A DNA stretch of 64,000 nt from Corynebacterium vitaeruminis DSM 20294 (GCF_000550805.1 NZ_CP004353.1:124001-188000), one strand, 5' to 3'. Positions 41,404 to 49,948 are shown, counted from the first letter of the stretch. A program made the numbers and translations. The notes: generated by a model not told the origin, from the sequence alone.

Positions 41404-42364
41404 TGCGCTCGAGCCGCCCGCGGCTGGGCGGGGCGTTGGGGTCGTCGTCGTTGACCCCGTTGTGATAGGCGCAGCAGGTGGTCAGGTTCCTGCTCGAGGT
41501 GTGCCCGCCCAGCTGCCAGGGGATGATGTGGTGGACCTCGCACTCGTCGGCGGGTTTGTGGCAGTTATCCCACGGGCAGGTGGGGTTTTCCACCTTCGCG
41601 AGGATGCGCTGCTTGTCGTTGGCGAAGCGCTTCGAGCGCACTAGGTCCACCGGGCCCTCGACGGGGTGGATGAGCGCGAAGCCCCACTCCTCGTCCAGCG
41701 CCAGCTTCGCGACCTCCGTGCTGGTGCGCTCCACGCCGTCCGAACAGAGCAGCACCGTTTCGTCGCCGGTGCCGTCTATGACCTTGTCCGCGGCGTCCAG
41801 CGGGATCGTGACCACGGGGCGCAACACGGTGCGTACGGCCTCGCCGCCCGTGACCGCCTGGTGCAGCGCGCTCGCGGGGTCGTCGGCGTCCTTGATGGGG
41901 TCGTAGAGCTCCGCGATGAGCGCCGCCGGGCCGTTGACCCGCATCGACCAGGTCTGATCGGTGTAGCGGCGGACGCTCACGCCCACCGGGACGGTGCGCG
42001 GCTTGCGCAGGGCCTTGACCAGTTTGAGGCCGAGCTCCTTGATCTCGCTGGGCGTGCCCTTCTCGCGGCACAGACCCTGGCGCAGCTGCCACTTCTTGCT
42101 GTGGCCCGCCACCCTTTGCGCCAGCGACTCGATCACCTCGAGCGTATCTAGGCTGTGCTCGTTCTCCTCGATCCCCTTCACACAGTCCGCCTGCTTGCGG
42201 CTGAACACGACGGGTTCGGCGTAGACCTTCGTCAGCGCGGCGAGCGAGGCGGCGGCCTTCTCCGGCACCACCCGCTCCAGTTCTTGCGCGCTGAGCCCGC
42301 GGGCGAGCTTCATGAGCTCGAGGGGGCTTTTCAGCAGCGCTCCGAACATCTCCAACGCGTTCAT
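41366..42364 (-). CDS. HNH endonuclease domain protein (DUF222-like context)
   Basis: A 332-residue protein. Residues about 1-270 form a helical domain of the kind that precedes HNH in actinobacterial DUF222 proteins; residues about 273-315 are the HNH nuclease: CPWDNCHKPADECEVHHIIPWQLGGHTSSRNLTTCCAYHN with a zinc-type Cys pair and the HH-N-H catalytic residues. Such genes are abundant and mobile in Corynebacterium; the biological target is unknown. It converges on the metal permease and stands between that operon and wzt. Confidence 0.82.
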   Translation of the reverse strand: MNALEMFGALLKSPLELMKLARGLSAQELERVVPEKAAASLAALTKVYAEPVVFSRKQADCVKGIEENEHSLDTLEVIESLAQRVAGHSKKWQLRQGLCREKGTPSEIKELGLKLVKALRKPRTVPVGVSVRRYTDQTWSMRVNGPAALIAELYDPIKDADDPASALHQAVTGGEAVRTVLRPVVTIPLDAADKVIDGTGDETVLLCSDGVERTSTEVAKLALDEEWGFALIHPVEGPVDLVRSKRFANDKQRILAKVENPTCPWDNCHKPADECEVHHIIPWQLGGHTSSRNLTTCCAYHNGVNDDDPNAPPSRGRLERINGRIRRVYRAP

Positions 42365-42415
42365 GCCTCGCACGCTAAACGGGCCGCGGCGCCCTCGCAA
42401 CCGCAGCCCGAAAAT

Positions 42416-42452
42416 CTGTGGATAACTCCGGCAATCCGGGAGTTATCCACAG
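42416..42452 (-). terminator. Hairpin with two inverted consensus DnaA boxes after wzt
   Basis: CTGTGGATAACTCC pairs with GGAGTTATCCACAG, and on the minus strand a TTTT stretch follows, so it can end the wzm-wzt transcript. The stem is made of TGTGGATAA (42417-42425) and TTATCCACA (42443-42451), both perfect DnaA boxes. Confidence 0.75.
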
Positions 42453-42454
42453 GC

Positions 42455-43243
42455 CTACTCCTGATTCATGCGCTCCAAGAGGCGGCGGACGTGGTCGGCC
42501 GCGCCCTTGCCCTCGTAGGCCTCGACGATGTCCGGGATCGGCCCGGCCTGCCGGATCGAGCCGTGGTCGACCCACAGCGCCGAGTCGCACAGCTGCGCGA
42601 GGAAGTCGTTGGAGTGCGAGGCGAACACGAGGATGCCCGAGCGCTCCACCAGCTCCTGCAGGCGGTTGCGGGCCTTGGCCATGAAGGCGGCGTCGACGGC
42701 GCCGATGCCCTCGTCGAGAAGCAGGATCTCCGGCTCGATGGAGGTGACCACGCCGAGCGCGAGGCGGATGCGCATGCCGGTGGAGTAGGTGCGCAGCGGC
42801 ATGGCGAGGTAGTCGCCCAGCTCCGAGAACTCGGCGATCTCGTCCATCTTCTGCTTCATCTGCTTGCGGGTCTGCCCCAAGAACAGGCCGCGGATGATGA
42901 TGTTCTCGAACCCGGAGATCTCCGGGTCCATGCCCACGCCCAGGTCGAAGACCGGGGCCACGCGCCCGCGCACGTGGGCGGAGCCGCGGGTGGGCTCGTA
43001 GATGCCGGACAGGAGGCGCAAAAGCGTCGACTTGCCCGCGCCGTTGTGCCCGACCAGCCCCACGCGGTCGCCCTCGCGCAGGTGCAGGTTAATGTCCTTG
43101 AGCGCCTCGACGACAACCGTGTTGTCCTTGTTGCGGCCGATCGCGCCGCCTGCGGCGCCAAGGAAGGCCTTCTTCATCGAGCGGGACTTCGCGTCGAAGA
43201 TCGGGAAGTCCACGCACGCGTTGTACGTATCAATCGAAACCAC
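42455..43243 (-). CDS. wzt: Wzt: ABC ATPase of the galactan/polysaccharide exporter
   Basis: A 262-residue ABC ATPase of the O-antigen/teichoic acid export class. Walker A GHNGAGKS is preceded by VEALKDINLHLREGDRVGLV; signature YSTGMRIRLALGVVT and Walker B EILLLDEGIGAVD are diagnostic for Wzt/TagH-type exporters. Homologues Rv3781/Rv3783 flip the lipid-linked galactan across the membrane. It follows wzm after 10 bp. The protein lacks a C-terminal carbohydrate-binding domain. Confidence 0.92.
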   Translation of the reverse strand: MVSIDTYNACVDFPIFDAKSRSMKKAFLGAAGGAIGRNKDNTVVVEALKDINLHLREGDRVGLVGHNGAGKSTLLRLLSGIYEPTRGSAHVRGRVAPVFDLGVGMDPEISGFENIIIRGLFLGQTRKQMKQKMDEIAEFSELGDYLAMPLRTYSTGMRIRLALGVVTSIEPEILLLDEGIGAVDAAFMAKARNRLQELVERSGILVFASHSNDFLAQLCDSALWVDHGSIRQAGPIPDIVEAYEGKGAADHVRRLLERMNQE

Positions 43244-43253
43244 GACGGTCCTC

Positions 43254-44150
43254 CTATACCCAATAGCTCACGCGGAAACGCCACTGCTTCATCGCCATGA
43301 GGGCGAGCAGGGTGCCAGCAACGGTGCAGCCGATCACGATCCACCAGTGGTAGGCGGGAAGATCGGCGCCGATCAAGGGGGCGCGGATGACCTCCATGTA
43401 GTGGTAGAGCGGGTTGAGCTCGGCGATGCGCGCCCGGCTCGAGATGGCCCCACCCTGGTCCTGCAGCGTCCGGGTCATCCACACGATCGGGGTGACGTAG
43501 AACAGCAGCTGGGTCAGCGACTCGAGCAGCGGGGACACGTCGCGGTAGCGGGTGGCCACGATGCCGAAGAACATCGACACCCACACGCCGTTGATCACCA
43601 GCAGCGCCAGGGCCGGGATCGCCAGAAGGATGTCCCAGCCCAGCGGCCTCGGGAAGATGAGCATGAGGATGAGCCAGATGACCAGGTTGTGGGCCAAGAA
43701 CAGCGTCTGCTTCCACACCAGGCGGTAGACGTGCACCGACAGCGCCGACGGCAGCTGCTTGATGAGCCCCTCGTTGGTGATGAACACCTCCGAGCCCTCC
43801 TTGATGCACCCGGAGATGAATCCCCACATGATAAGGCCCACGGTGACGTGCGGCAGGAAGTCCGCGACCGGGATCTTAAACAGCAGCGAGTACAAAAGAC
43901 CCAGCGCCAGGGCCATGACGCCGGTGGCGATGGTGATCCACAGCGGGCCGAGCACCGAGCGGCGGTAGCGCTGCTTGATGTCCTGCCAGCCTAGCTGCAG
44001 CCACAGCTCGTGCTGATTGAATCCGCGCACCAGGTCGGCCCAGGCCGCCCGGAGGGTCTTGGATTGCGAAGGCTCGGGGTCGTGGTCGTCGACCGCGGTG
44101 ATGCGCGCGACCAACGCCTCGATGTCTTTTTTGGGAGCTTGTTCTTGCAC
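43254..44150 (-). CDS. wzm: Wzm: permease of the galactan/polysaccharide exporter
   Basis: A 298-residue ABC-2 polysaccharide export permease with six membrane helices after a cytoplasmic N-terminus of about 60 residues. The conserved QLGWQDIKQRYRRSVLGPLWITIATGVMALALG is present. It pairs with Wzt. The GTG start lies 8 nt after TAGGCT on the minus strand, which makes a leaderless mRNA plausible. It is divergent from the aminotransferase-like gene. Confidence 0.92.
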   Translation of the reverse strand: MQEQAPKKDIEALVARITAVDDHDPEPSQSKTLRAAWADLVRGFNQHELWLQLGWQDIKQRYRRSVLGPLWITIATGVMALALGLLYSLLFKIPVADFLPHVTVGLIMWGFISGCIKEGSEVFITNEGLIKQLPSALSVHVYRLVWKQTLFLAHNLVIWLILMLIFPRPLGWDILLAIPALALLVINGVWVSMFFGIVATRYRDVSPLLESLTQLLFYVTPIVWMTRTLQDQGGAISSRARIAELNPLYHYMEVIRAPLIGADLPAYHWWIVIGCTVAGTLLALMAMKQWRFRVSYWV

Positions 44151-44236
44151 AAATAGTTAGCCTAGCTGGCTGAGTGCAAACATTGAATCCGACAGGCATA
44201 CTATTAGGGGTCGTTTGGTTCTGGCAGGAGAGGTTT

Positions 44237-45451
44237 ATGGTCTTTGATGTAGCCCGTGTTCGAGGTTTGTACACCTCGCTCAGTGACGGCTGGACCTACC
44301 TCAACGCGGACCGCAGCCCGCAGATCCCGGAGTCGGTCTCGGCCGCGGTCTCCCGCAGCTTCCGCAGCGCCCCGGTCCTCGAGCCCGTCGGAGAGGTGCT
44401 CGACGTTTCCGGCTCCCACCGGCACTCGCCGCGCACGGGCCAGACGGTGGGGGACTCCTACCTCGAGGCCGCCCGCCGCGCGATCGCCGACCTCACCGGC
44501 GCCGCCACCGACGCGGTGATCCTGGGGCCCAGCCTCGAGGTGCTCTACTCCCGCCTGGCCCGGGCCGTTCGCCCGCTCATGCGCCGGGGTGCGCGCATCG
44601 TCAACTCCCGCGCCGACCGTCTGCGCATCGACCCGGCCATGGCGCACGCGCAGGCCGAGGTCATCGCCGAGCCGGACCTGGGGACGGGCGAGGTGCCCGC
44701 CTTCCAGTACTCCGAACTCGTGACCGGCTCCACGCGCCTAGTCGCGCTGTCGGCGGCGCATCGCAGCGTCGGCACGGTCAATCCCGTGGCGGAGATCGCG
44801 GACATCGTCCACTCCTCCTCGCGAGCGTGGCTGCTCGTCGACGTCAGCCCCATCGCCGGTTCCTCCCCGATCAACATCGACGACCTAGGCGCGGACATCC
44901 TCGCCCTCGACTGCGCCGCGATCGGCGGCCCGGACGTCTCGGCGCTGGTCTTCCGCGACACCACCATGTTCCCGCGCATCGACATGAGCGCCCTGCGCCT
45001 CGACGTCGCCCCGGGTCTGGCCGGCGGCGTCCCCGCGCTCGTCGACCACCTGGCCGGGCTCTCGGAGCAAAGCCGCGGCACCCGCTCGATGCGGCTGCAC
45101 AGCTCGCTCGCCCAGACCGGCGCCTACCTCGAACGGCTCGGCGCCTACCTCGTCGACTCGCTGGGCGCCCTGCGCACCGTGCACATCTTCGGCGTCACCG
45201 GCGAGGCGGCGGCGGGCACGAGCGCGTCCCGCATCGCGCGCACGAGCTTCTGCATCGCCGGCGTGCCCGCGGCGACGATCTATCAGCGCTTGCTGTCGCA
45301 CCGCCTCGTCACGTCGATCGCCGGTACAGATCCGCTTCTCGACGCCATGGGGGCCGCCGACACGGACGGAGTGATCACCATCGGGCTGTCGGCCTACAAC
45401 ACCACCAACGACGTCGATCAGCTCGTCCGGGCCGTGGCGTCGCTCGCCTAG
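44237..45451 (+). CDS. Class V aminotransferase/cysteine desulfurase homologue without lysine
   Basis: A 404-residue protein with fold-type I class V layout: N-terminal YLNADRSPQIPESV, the Asp of the PLP pyridine contact in WLLVDVSPIAGSSPINIDDLGADILALD, and GGPDVSALVFRD after it. In active enzymes this last region reads xAHKxxGPxG with the Schiff-base Lys; here it reads CAAIGGPDV. The translated protein in fact contains no Lys at all, so PLP cannot be bound as an internal aldimine. The gene is well preserved and has GCAGGAGAGG before the ATG, so it is probably a functional non-PLP or regulatory homologue. The following quinone oxidoreductase gene matches mycobacterial order (Rv3778c-Rv3777). 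Confidence 0.8.
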   Translation: MVFDVARVRGLYTSLSDGWTYLNADRSPQIPESVSAAVSRSFRSAPVLEPVGEVLDVSGSHRHSPRTGQTVGDSYLEAARRAIADLTGAATDAVILGPSLEVLYSRLARAVRPLMRRGARIVNSRADRLRIDPAMAHAQAEVIAEPDLGTGEVPAFQYSELVTGSTRLVALSAAHRSVGTVNPVAEIADIVHSSSRAWLLVDVSPIAGSSPINIDDLGADILALDCAAIGGPDVSALVFRDTTMFPRIDMSALRLDVAPGLAGGVPALVDHLAGLSEQSRGTRSMRLHSSLAQTGAYLERLGAYLVDSLGALRTVHIFGVTGEAAAGTSASRIARTSFCIAGVPAATIYQRLLSHRLVTSIAGTDPLLDAMGAADTDGVITIGLSAYNTTNDVDQLVRAVASLA

Positions 45452-46401
45452 GCGTCGATAAGCAAGACCACCTTGCCGGTGACCTCACCGGCCTTGAGCA
45501 TGTCGTGGGCGCGCTGGGCGTCGGAAAGCGGCAGCGTGGCGTGGATCTGGTGTGTGATCGTGCCGTCCTCCAGCAGCGGCCAGATGTTCTCGACGGTGGA
45601 GGCGACGATGCGCGCCTTGTCCGCCCGGTCGCGCGAGCGCAGCGCCGTGGCCGAGATCGTGCCGCGCTTGGCCAGAAGCAGGCCGATGTTGAGCTCGCCC
45701 TTGACCCCGCCCTGCAGCCCGATGGTGACCTGGTGGCCGCCGGTGGCCAGCGCCTTGACGTTGCCCGGCAGGTACTTCGCGCCCATGATGTCGAGGATGC
45801 GGTCGCACTTGTTCTTCAGGATCTCCGCGAAGTCCTCCTCGCGGTAGTTGATGAGGATGTCCGCGCCGAGCGCCTTGCACGCTGCCAGCTTCTCCGCCGA
45901 GCCCGCCGTCACCGCGACGGTGGCGCCGACGTGCTTGGCCATCTGGATCGCGAACGTGCCGATCCCGCCCGCGCCGCCGTGGATGAGGATCGTCTGGCCC
46001 GCCTCGAGCCCGGTGAGCATGCCGATGTTCGACCACACCGTCGTGGCCACCTCCACCACGGCCGCGGCCTCGGCGAAGGAGTAGCCCTCGGGGATCGGCA
46101 TGAGCTGGCCCTCCGGCACCGCCACGAACTCGGCGTAGCCGCCTCCGGCCAACAGGCAGGCGACCTTCTCGCCCGCCTTGCGCCCCGTGGTGCCCGGGTC
46201 CTCGATGACGCCCGCGCACTCGAGCCCCAGGATCTCCGACTCGCCCGCGGGCGGCGGGTAGTGGCCCGCGGCCTGGAGCAGGTCGGCGCGGTTGACGCCG
46301 GCGACGCGGACGCGGACGAGCACCTCGCCGTCCTTCAAGATGGGGGTGTCGGTCTCCTGCAGCTCGAGCGTGCGCTCGTCGGTTACGTGAATCGCCTTCA
46401 T
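45448..46401 (-). CDS. NAD(P)H:quinone oxidoreductase, zinc-free MDR family (PIG3-like)
   Basis: A 317-residue medium-chain reductase: MKAIHVTDERTLELQETDTPILKDGEVLVRV at the N-terminus, GHYPPPAGESEILGLECAGVI, the cofactor loop ILIHGGAGGIGTFAIQMAKHVGATV (residues about 146-170), and closing AHDMLKAGEVTGKVVLLID. No catalytic-zinc Cys/His set is seen, so it is of the quinone reductase/zeta-crystallin branch using NADPH. It converges with the lysine-free aminotransferase homologue and overlaps its stop by 4 bp. The same pair is adjacent in mycobacteria. Confidence 0.9.
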   Translation of the reverse strand: MKAIHVTDERTLELQETDTPILKDGEVLVRVRVAGVNRADLLQAAGHYPPPAGESEILGLECAGVIEDPGTTGRKAGEKVACLLAGGGYAEFVAVPEGQLMPIPEGYSFAEAAAVVEVATTVWSNIGMLTGLEAGQTILIHGGAGGIGTFAIQMAKHVGATVAVTAGSAEKLAACKALGADILINYREEDFAEILKNKCDRILDIMGAKYLPGNVKALATGGHQVTIGLQGGVKGELNIGLLLAKRGTISATALRSRDRADKARIVASTVENIWPLLEDGTITHQIHATLPLSDAQRAHDMLKAGEVTGKVVLLIDA

Positions 46402-46468
46402 GACACCCTAGGTTAGAAGATTTTCACACCCGTCGGGTACAATTCCAAGCTGTTGCGCGCAGCGCCGA

Positions 46469-46553
46469 GGAGGTATGACAGAGCGGCCGAATGTACTGGT
46501 CTTGAAAACCAGCGTTGGGAAACCAACCCAGGGTTCAAATCCCTGTGCCTCCG
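46469..46553 (+). tRNA. tRNA-Ser (anticodon TGA)
   Basis: An 85-nt type II tRNA. Acceptor GGAGGTA pairs with TGCCTCC (one wobble), D arm AGAGCGGCCGAAT, anticodon TGA at 46503-46505, a long variable arm (GTTGGGAAACCAAC) and T arm GGGTTCAAATCCC. No CCA is encoded. TACAAT at 46438-46443 is a likely -10. Confidence 0.95.
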
Positions 46554-46556
46554 CAA

Positions 46557-47591
46557 TCAGCCCCGGACTTCACGGTCCGGGGTTTTCTCATTCTTCAGGC
46601 CTCCCTCGAGGCTTAGAAGGCCGCTCACGCCAGCGTCGGCAAGCAAGAAGCACGCCCGCGCCGAACGCACCCCGGCGGCGCAGTAGACGATCGCGCGGTC
46701 GGGGACGTCGCGGCGGCCCGACTCGATCTCGGACAGCGGCACGTTGCGCGCGCCGGGCAGGTGGCCCGCGGCGAACTCGTCGGCCTCGCGCACGTCGATG
46801 AGTGGGCGCGCCGGATCGATCACGTTCGTTGTCGCGACCGTCGCCGCAGGTGGTTGCGCTTTTAGCTTGTCGACGACTGCCTCACGGCCGCGGACCGGAA
46901 TGTATTCCCACGTCCCGGCCAGCGAGTCGAAGTACCCGAGGCGGCCTACAAGCGGGGTGCCCAGCCCCGTCATCAGCTTGAGCGCCTCCATCGCCATCGC
47001 CGAGCCGACGATGCCCACGACGGGCCCGAGCACGCCGGCTTGGGCACAGCTGGGCACCGACCCGGGCGGCGGCGGGGCAGGGAAGAGGTCCTCGTAGACG
47101 GGGCCGTGGCCCGCCCAGAACACGCTCATCTGCGCCTCGAAGCCCAGGATGGAGCCCCACACGTGCGGGATGCCGAGCCGGGCGCAGGCGGTGGAGACGA
47201 CGTGGCGGGTGTCGAAGTTGTCGGAGCCGTCGATGACCACGTCCGCGCCCTCAAGCAGCTCGAGCGCGTCGGGCCAGCGCAGCCGGGCGCGGACCGCGCG
47301 CACGGTGACCTCGGGGTTGAGCGCCCGGAGGGCGTCGGCGGCGGAGTCGACCTTGGGGCGCCCGACGGCGGCGTCGGCGTGGATGACCTGGCGGTGGAGG
47401 TTGGTGCGCTCGACCACGTCGTCGTCGATGACGGTGAGAGTGCCCACCCCCGCGGCGGCGAGGTAGAGCAGCGCGGGCGAGCCCAGCCCGCCGGCGCCGA
47501 CGCAGCACACGTGGGCAGCCTCTAGCGCCGCCTGGCCTTGCTCGCCGAAGCCGGGCAGCCGTACCTGGCGGAGGTAGCGTTCGGAGACCAC
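46557..47591 (-). CDS. moeB: MoeB/ThiF-type adenylyltransferase with C-terminal rhodanese domain
   Basis: A 344-residue E1-like enzyme. The nucleotide loop [23 protein letters not shown] (residues about 28-50), [14 protein letters not shown], and [12 protein letters not shown] are canonical; the zinc Cys pair is weakly represented. Residues about 255-340 are a rhodanese domain with [25 protein letters not shown] and active-site Cys in [10 protein letters not shown]. It activates the C-terminal Gly of MoaD and provides sulfur. The last codons (KTPDREVRG and stop at 46557) are encoded inside the terminator of the converging tRNA-Ser, which is only 3 bp away. Confidence 0.9.
   Translation of the reverse strand: MVSERYLRQVRLPGFGEQGQAALEAAHVCCVGAGGLGSPALLYLAAAGVGTLTVIDDDVVERTNLHRQVIHADAAVGRPKVDSAADALRALNPEVTVRAVRARLRWPDALELLEGADVVIDGSDNFDTRHVVSTACARLGIPHVWGSILGFEAQMSVFWAGHGPVYEDLFPAPPPPGSVPSCAQAGVLGPVVGIVGSAMAMEALKLMTGLGTPLVGRLGYFDSLAGTWEYIPVRGREAVVDKLKAQPPAATVATTNVIDPARPLIDVREADEFAAGHLPGARNVPLSEIESGRRDVPDRAIVYCAAGVRSARACFLLADAGVSGLLSLEGGLKNEKTPDREVRG
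46561..46587 (+). terminator. Terminator of tRNA-Ser(TGA), overlapping moeB 3' end
   Basis: CCCCGGAC pairs with GTCCGGGG, then TTTT. It lies within the last codons of moeB on the other strand. Confidence 0.8.
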
Positions 47592-47595
47592 GGCG

Positions 47596-48552
47596 CTACT
47601 CCAGCCCGACCCACTGGGTGGATCCGTTAGCGAGCTCCTGCTCCTTCCAGATGGGCACCTCGGCCTTGACGGCGTCGGCGAGGGCGCAAGCCGCGGCGAA
47701 GGCGTGCGCGCGGTGCGCGGCGGCCGCGACCACCACGAACGCCGACTCGCCGATCGCGAGCGCGCCGGTGCGGTGGGCGGCCCACAGCCGCGCCTTGGGG
47801 TGTGCTGCGCTCACCCGCGCCGCGACCTCCTTGAGCACCTGGTCGGCGCTGGGGTGGCTGGAGTAGGTCAGTGAGGCCACGCGCTGCCCGCCGTCGTGAT
47901 CGCGCACGACCCCGTTGAAGGTGACCACGGCCCCCATGGCAGGAGTCGTCGTCGCGGCGGTGCCGTCCGCGATGAGGTCCTCGAGCGGCTGGTCGGTCAT
48001 GAACGCGTCGACCACCAGCCCCGTCTGGGCGTCGACGTAGTCCGGGTCCGGGGCATCCGAGTGGCAGCAGCCGTGCGCGGGGCCTGAGCAGGCGTCTCCC
48101 TCGCGCAGGCCGACGAGCGAGTCGAGGATCGGGTCGAGCACCGCGATCCCGTCCTTGCAGCCGCCGCGGGAGCCGGGCAGCGTCATCACGAAGCAGTTTC
48201 CGGCAAAGCCCGCCACGGCGCGGGAGGCCACCGCGAACGGCGTCGACTCCAGTCCCTTGGCCCAAAACGCGTGGGCGATCCCCGGCAAGGGGGTGTCGAT
48301 GAGCGGGGCGATCGCGTCCACGGTGTTGTCGTCGGGGGCGGCGCCGGTGCCGCCGGTGGTCAGGAGCACCGAGGGCAGGTCGACAAGCCCCGCGACGTAG
48401 GCGGGGATGTCCCGGTCGGCCACGATGACCGCGTCCGGGGTGTCGAAGCCCTTGCCGCGGAGCCACTCGACCAGCAGCTTCCCGCTCGTGTCCTCGTACA
48501 CGCCCGCCGCCGCGCGCGTCGATGCCACCACCACGAGTGCGCGTCGCGCCAT
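47596..48552 (-). CDS. Fused MoaB/MogA-MoaE molybdopterin protein
   Basis: A 318-residue two-domain protein. Residues about 1-150 are a MoaB/MogA-type domain: SVLLTTGGTGAAPDDNTVDAI, the TLPGSRGGCKDGIAVLDPIL loop. Residues about 180-318 are MoaE, the large subunit of molybdopterin synthase: GAVVTFNGVVRDHDGGQRVASLTYSSHPSADQVL, with AAHRTGALAIGESAFVVVAAAAHR and the catalytic Lys in PIWKEQEL. The linker CSGPAHGCCHSDAPD is rich in Cys and His. The fusion links sulfur insertion with molybdopterin adenylylation. ATG 48552 fits an upstream GGTGG; GTG 48561 is an alternative. It is 4 bp from moeB. Confidence 0.88.
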   Translation of the reverse strand: MARRALVVVASTRAAAGVYEDTSGKLLVEWLRGKGFDTPDAVIVADRDIPAYVAGLVDLPSVLLTTGGTGAAPDDNTVDAIAPLIDTPLPGIAHAFWAKGLESTPFAVASRAVAGFAGNCFVMTLPGSRGGCKDGIAVLDPILDSLVGLREGDACSGPAHGCCHSDAPDPDYVDAQTGLVVDAFMTDQPLEDLIADGTAATTTPAMGAVVTFNGVVRDHDGGQRVASLTYSSHPSADQVLKEVAARVSAAHPKARLWAAHRTGALAIGESAFVVVAAAAHRAHAFAAACALADAVKAEVPIWKEQELANGSTQWVGLE

Positions 48553-48647
48553 GAGAGCCACCTTCCCGTCAGATTTTCACGACTTTTGCGAAGTTATTTT
48601 CCCCTCGAGGGTAGCGCGAAGACGGGGCCGCGGGGCATGCTGGGGGA

Positions 48648-48905
48648 GTGGAAATCCATTACTTTGCCGCGGCCCGGGCGGCGCGGGGCGTAGCCGTCGA
48701 CAAGCGAGAAGAAGAATTCCCGACGCTCGGCGCGCTGCTGGAACGCCTCGCCAGCGAAAACGCCGGAACCACCGACGCCGGCATGAGCCTGGGGGAGGTG
48801 TTCGCGCGGTGCACCTTCTTGATCGACGGGCGCGCCGCGGCCCCGGAGGAATCGCTTGAGGGGGCAACCCGCGTCGACGTGCTGCCCCCGTTCGCCGGCG
48901 GTTAG
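48648..48905 (+). CDS. moaD: MoaD-type sulfur-carrier protein
   Basis: An 85-residue ubiquitin-like sulfur carrier: MEIHYFAAARAARG at the start and VDVLPPFAGG at the end, with the required terminal Gly-Gly. It is the small subunit of molybdopterin synthase, activated by MoeB and partner of the MoaE domain encoded divergently. The GTG start follows GGGGGAG. Codons 15-20 (VAVDKR) are written by a copy of the dispersed repeat. Its stop overlaps pat on the other strand by 4 bp. Confidence 0.9.
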   Translation: MEIHYFAAARAARGVAVDKREEEFPTLGALLERLASENAGTTDAGMSLGEVFARCTFLIDGRAAAPEESLEGATRVDVLPPFAGG

Positions 48906-49948
48906 GCGCCGAACGCGCGATCCCACGCCCGAAGCAGCGTCTGCGTCTCCGCGGCGTTGGTGATGGTGATGCGCACGCCCTCGGGGAAGGAGCGGACGAT
49001 AACGCCCTCGGCGGCCATGGCGGCGGCGATCTCAGCGGAGCGCTCCGGCGTGGTCGGCAGCCAGATGAAGTTCGCCTGCGAGCGTGCGGCGCCGACGTGA
49101 TCGGCCGCCTCATCGCGCACGGCGACGGTCTCCTCGGTGCGCGCCAGGAGCTCCTCGCGGGCGGCGAGCGAGGCGATGGCACCCGCCTGCGCCGCGACGT
49201 TGACGCCGAACGGCAGCGCCACCTTGTTGAGCGCGTCGATGACCTCCGCGTTGCCGAAGGCGTAGCCCACGCGCACGCCCGCCAGGCCGTACGCCTTGGA
49301 GAAGGTGCGCAGGCCGATCACGTTCGGGTGCGTGCGCACGTAGTCGGTGGACACGGGGCTATTCTCGTCGCGGTTGAACTCGAAGTAGGCCTCGTCGAAG
49401 GCCACAATGATGTGCGCCGGGACCTTCGCGAGGAACGCGTCGAAGGCGTCCCGGGACAGCGTGGTGCCGGTGGGGTTGTTGGGGTTGCAGACGAAGATGA
49501 GCTTGGTGTTGTCGTTGATCGCCGCCGCCATCGCGTCGAGGTCGTTGTAGCCGTTCTCGTCCAGCGGGATCGCGCGCGGGGTAGCACCCGTGACCTTGGT
49601 GAAGATCGGGTAGGCCTCGAAGCTGCGCCACGGGAAGACGACCTCGTCGCCTGCACCTGCGGTGATCTGCACCAGCTGCTGGCACAGCGCGGACGAGCCC
49701 ACGCCGACCGCGACTTCCTCCAGCGACAGCCCGAGGTGCTCGCCGAGCTTGGTGCGCAGCTCCACCGCCGCCAGATCCGGGTAACGGTTCGCCTTCTCGG
49801 TCGCCTCGGCCATCGCCTGCTTGGCCGCCTCCAGCGGCTCGAAGGCCACCTCGTTGGAGGAGAGCTTGAGCGAGGTGTCGTCCCGCTTGCCGGGGACGTA
49901 GGAGGGAATGGTGGCCAGATCGGGTCGGATGTACACGGAGGAAGTCAT
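48902..49948 (-). CDS. pat: Aromatic/histidinol-phosphate aminotransferase
   Basis: A 348-residue fold-type I PLP enzyme of the HisC/Pat group: LSSNEVAFEPLEAAKQAM at the N-terminus, VCNPNNPTGTTLSRDAF (PLP Asn/Asp side), VAFDEAYFEF, and the Schiff-base Lys in RTFSKAYGLAGVRVGYAF. A stand-alone gene outside a his operon, in the same neighbourhood as the corynebacterial pat gene, speaks for aromatic amino acid transamination; histidinol-phosphate activity is possible. TACACT lies 6 nt before the ATG on the minus strand, giving a leaderless start. Confidence 0.88.
   Translation of the reverse strand: MTSSVYIRPDLATIPSYVPGKRDDTSLKLSSNEVAFEPLEAAKQAMAEATEKANRYPDLAAVELRTKLGEHLGLSLEEVAVGVGSSALCQQLVQITAGAGDEVVFPWRSFEAYPIFTKVTGATPRAIPLDENGYNDLDAMAAAINDNTKLIFVCNPNNPTGTTLSRDAFDAFLAKVPAHIIVAFDEAYFEFNRDENSPVSTDYVRTHPNVIGLRTFSKAYGLAGVRVGYAFGNAEVIDALNKVALPFGVNVAAQAGAIASLAAREELLARTEETVAVRDEAADHVGAARSQANFIWLPTTPERSAEIAAAMAAEGVIVRSFPEGVRITITNAAETQTLLRAWDRAFGA

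Noticed and set aside
44155..44173. DtxR-like sequence (GTTAGCCTA) between wzm and the aminotransferase homologue
   Set aside because: Only the central 9 bases fit; about 11 of 19 overall. Neither neighbour is an iron gene.
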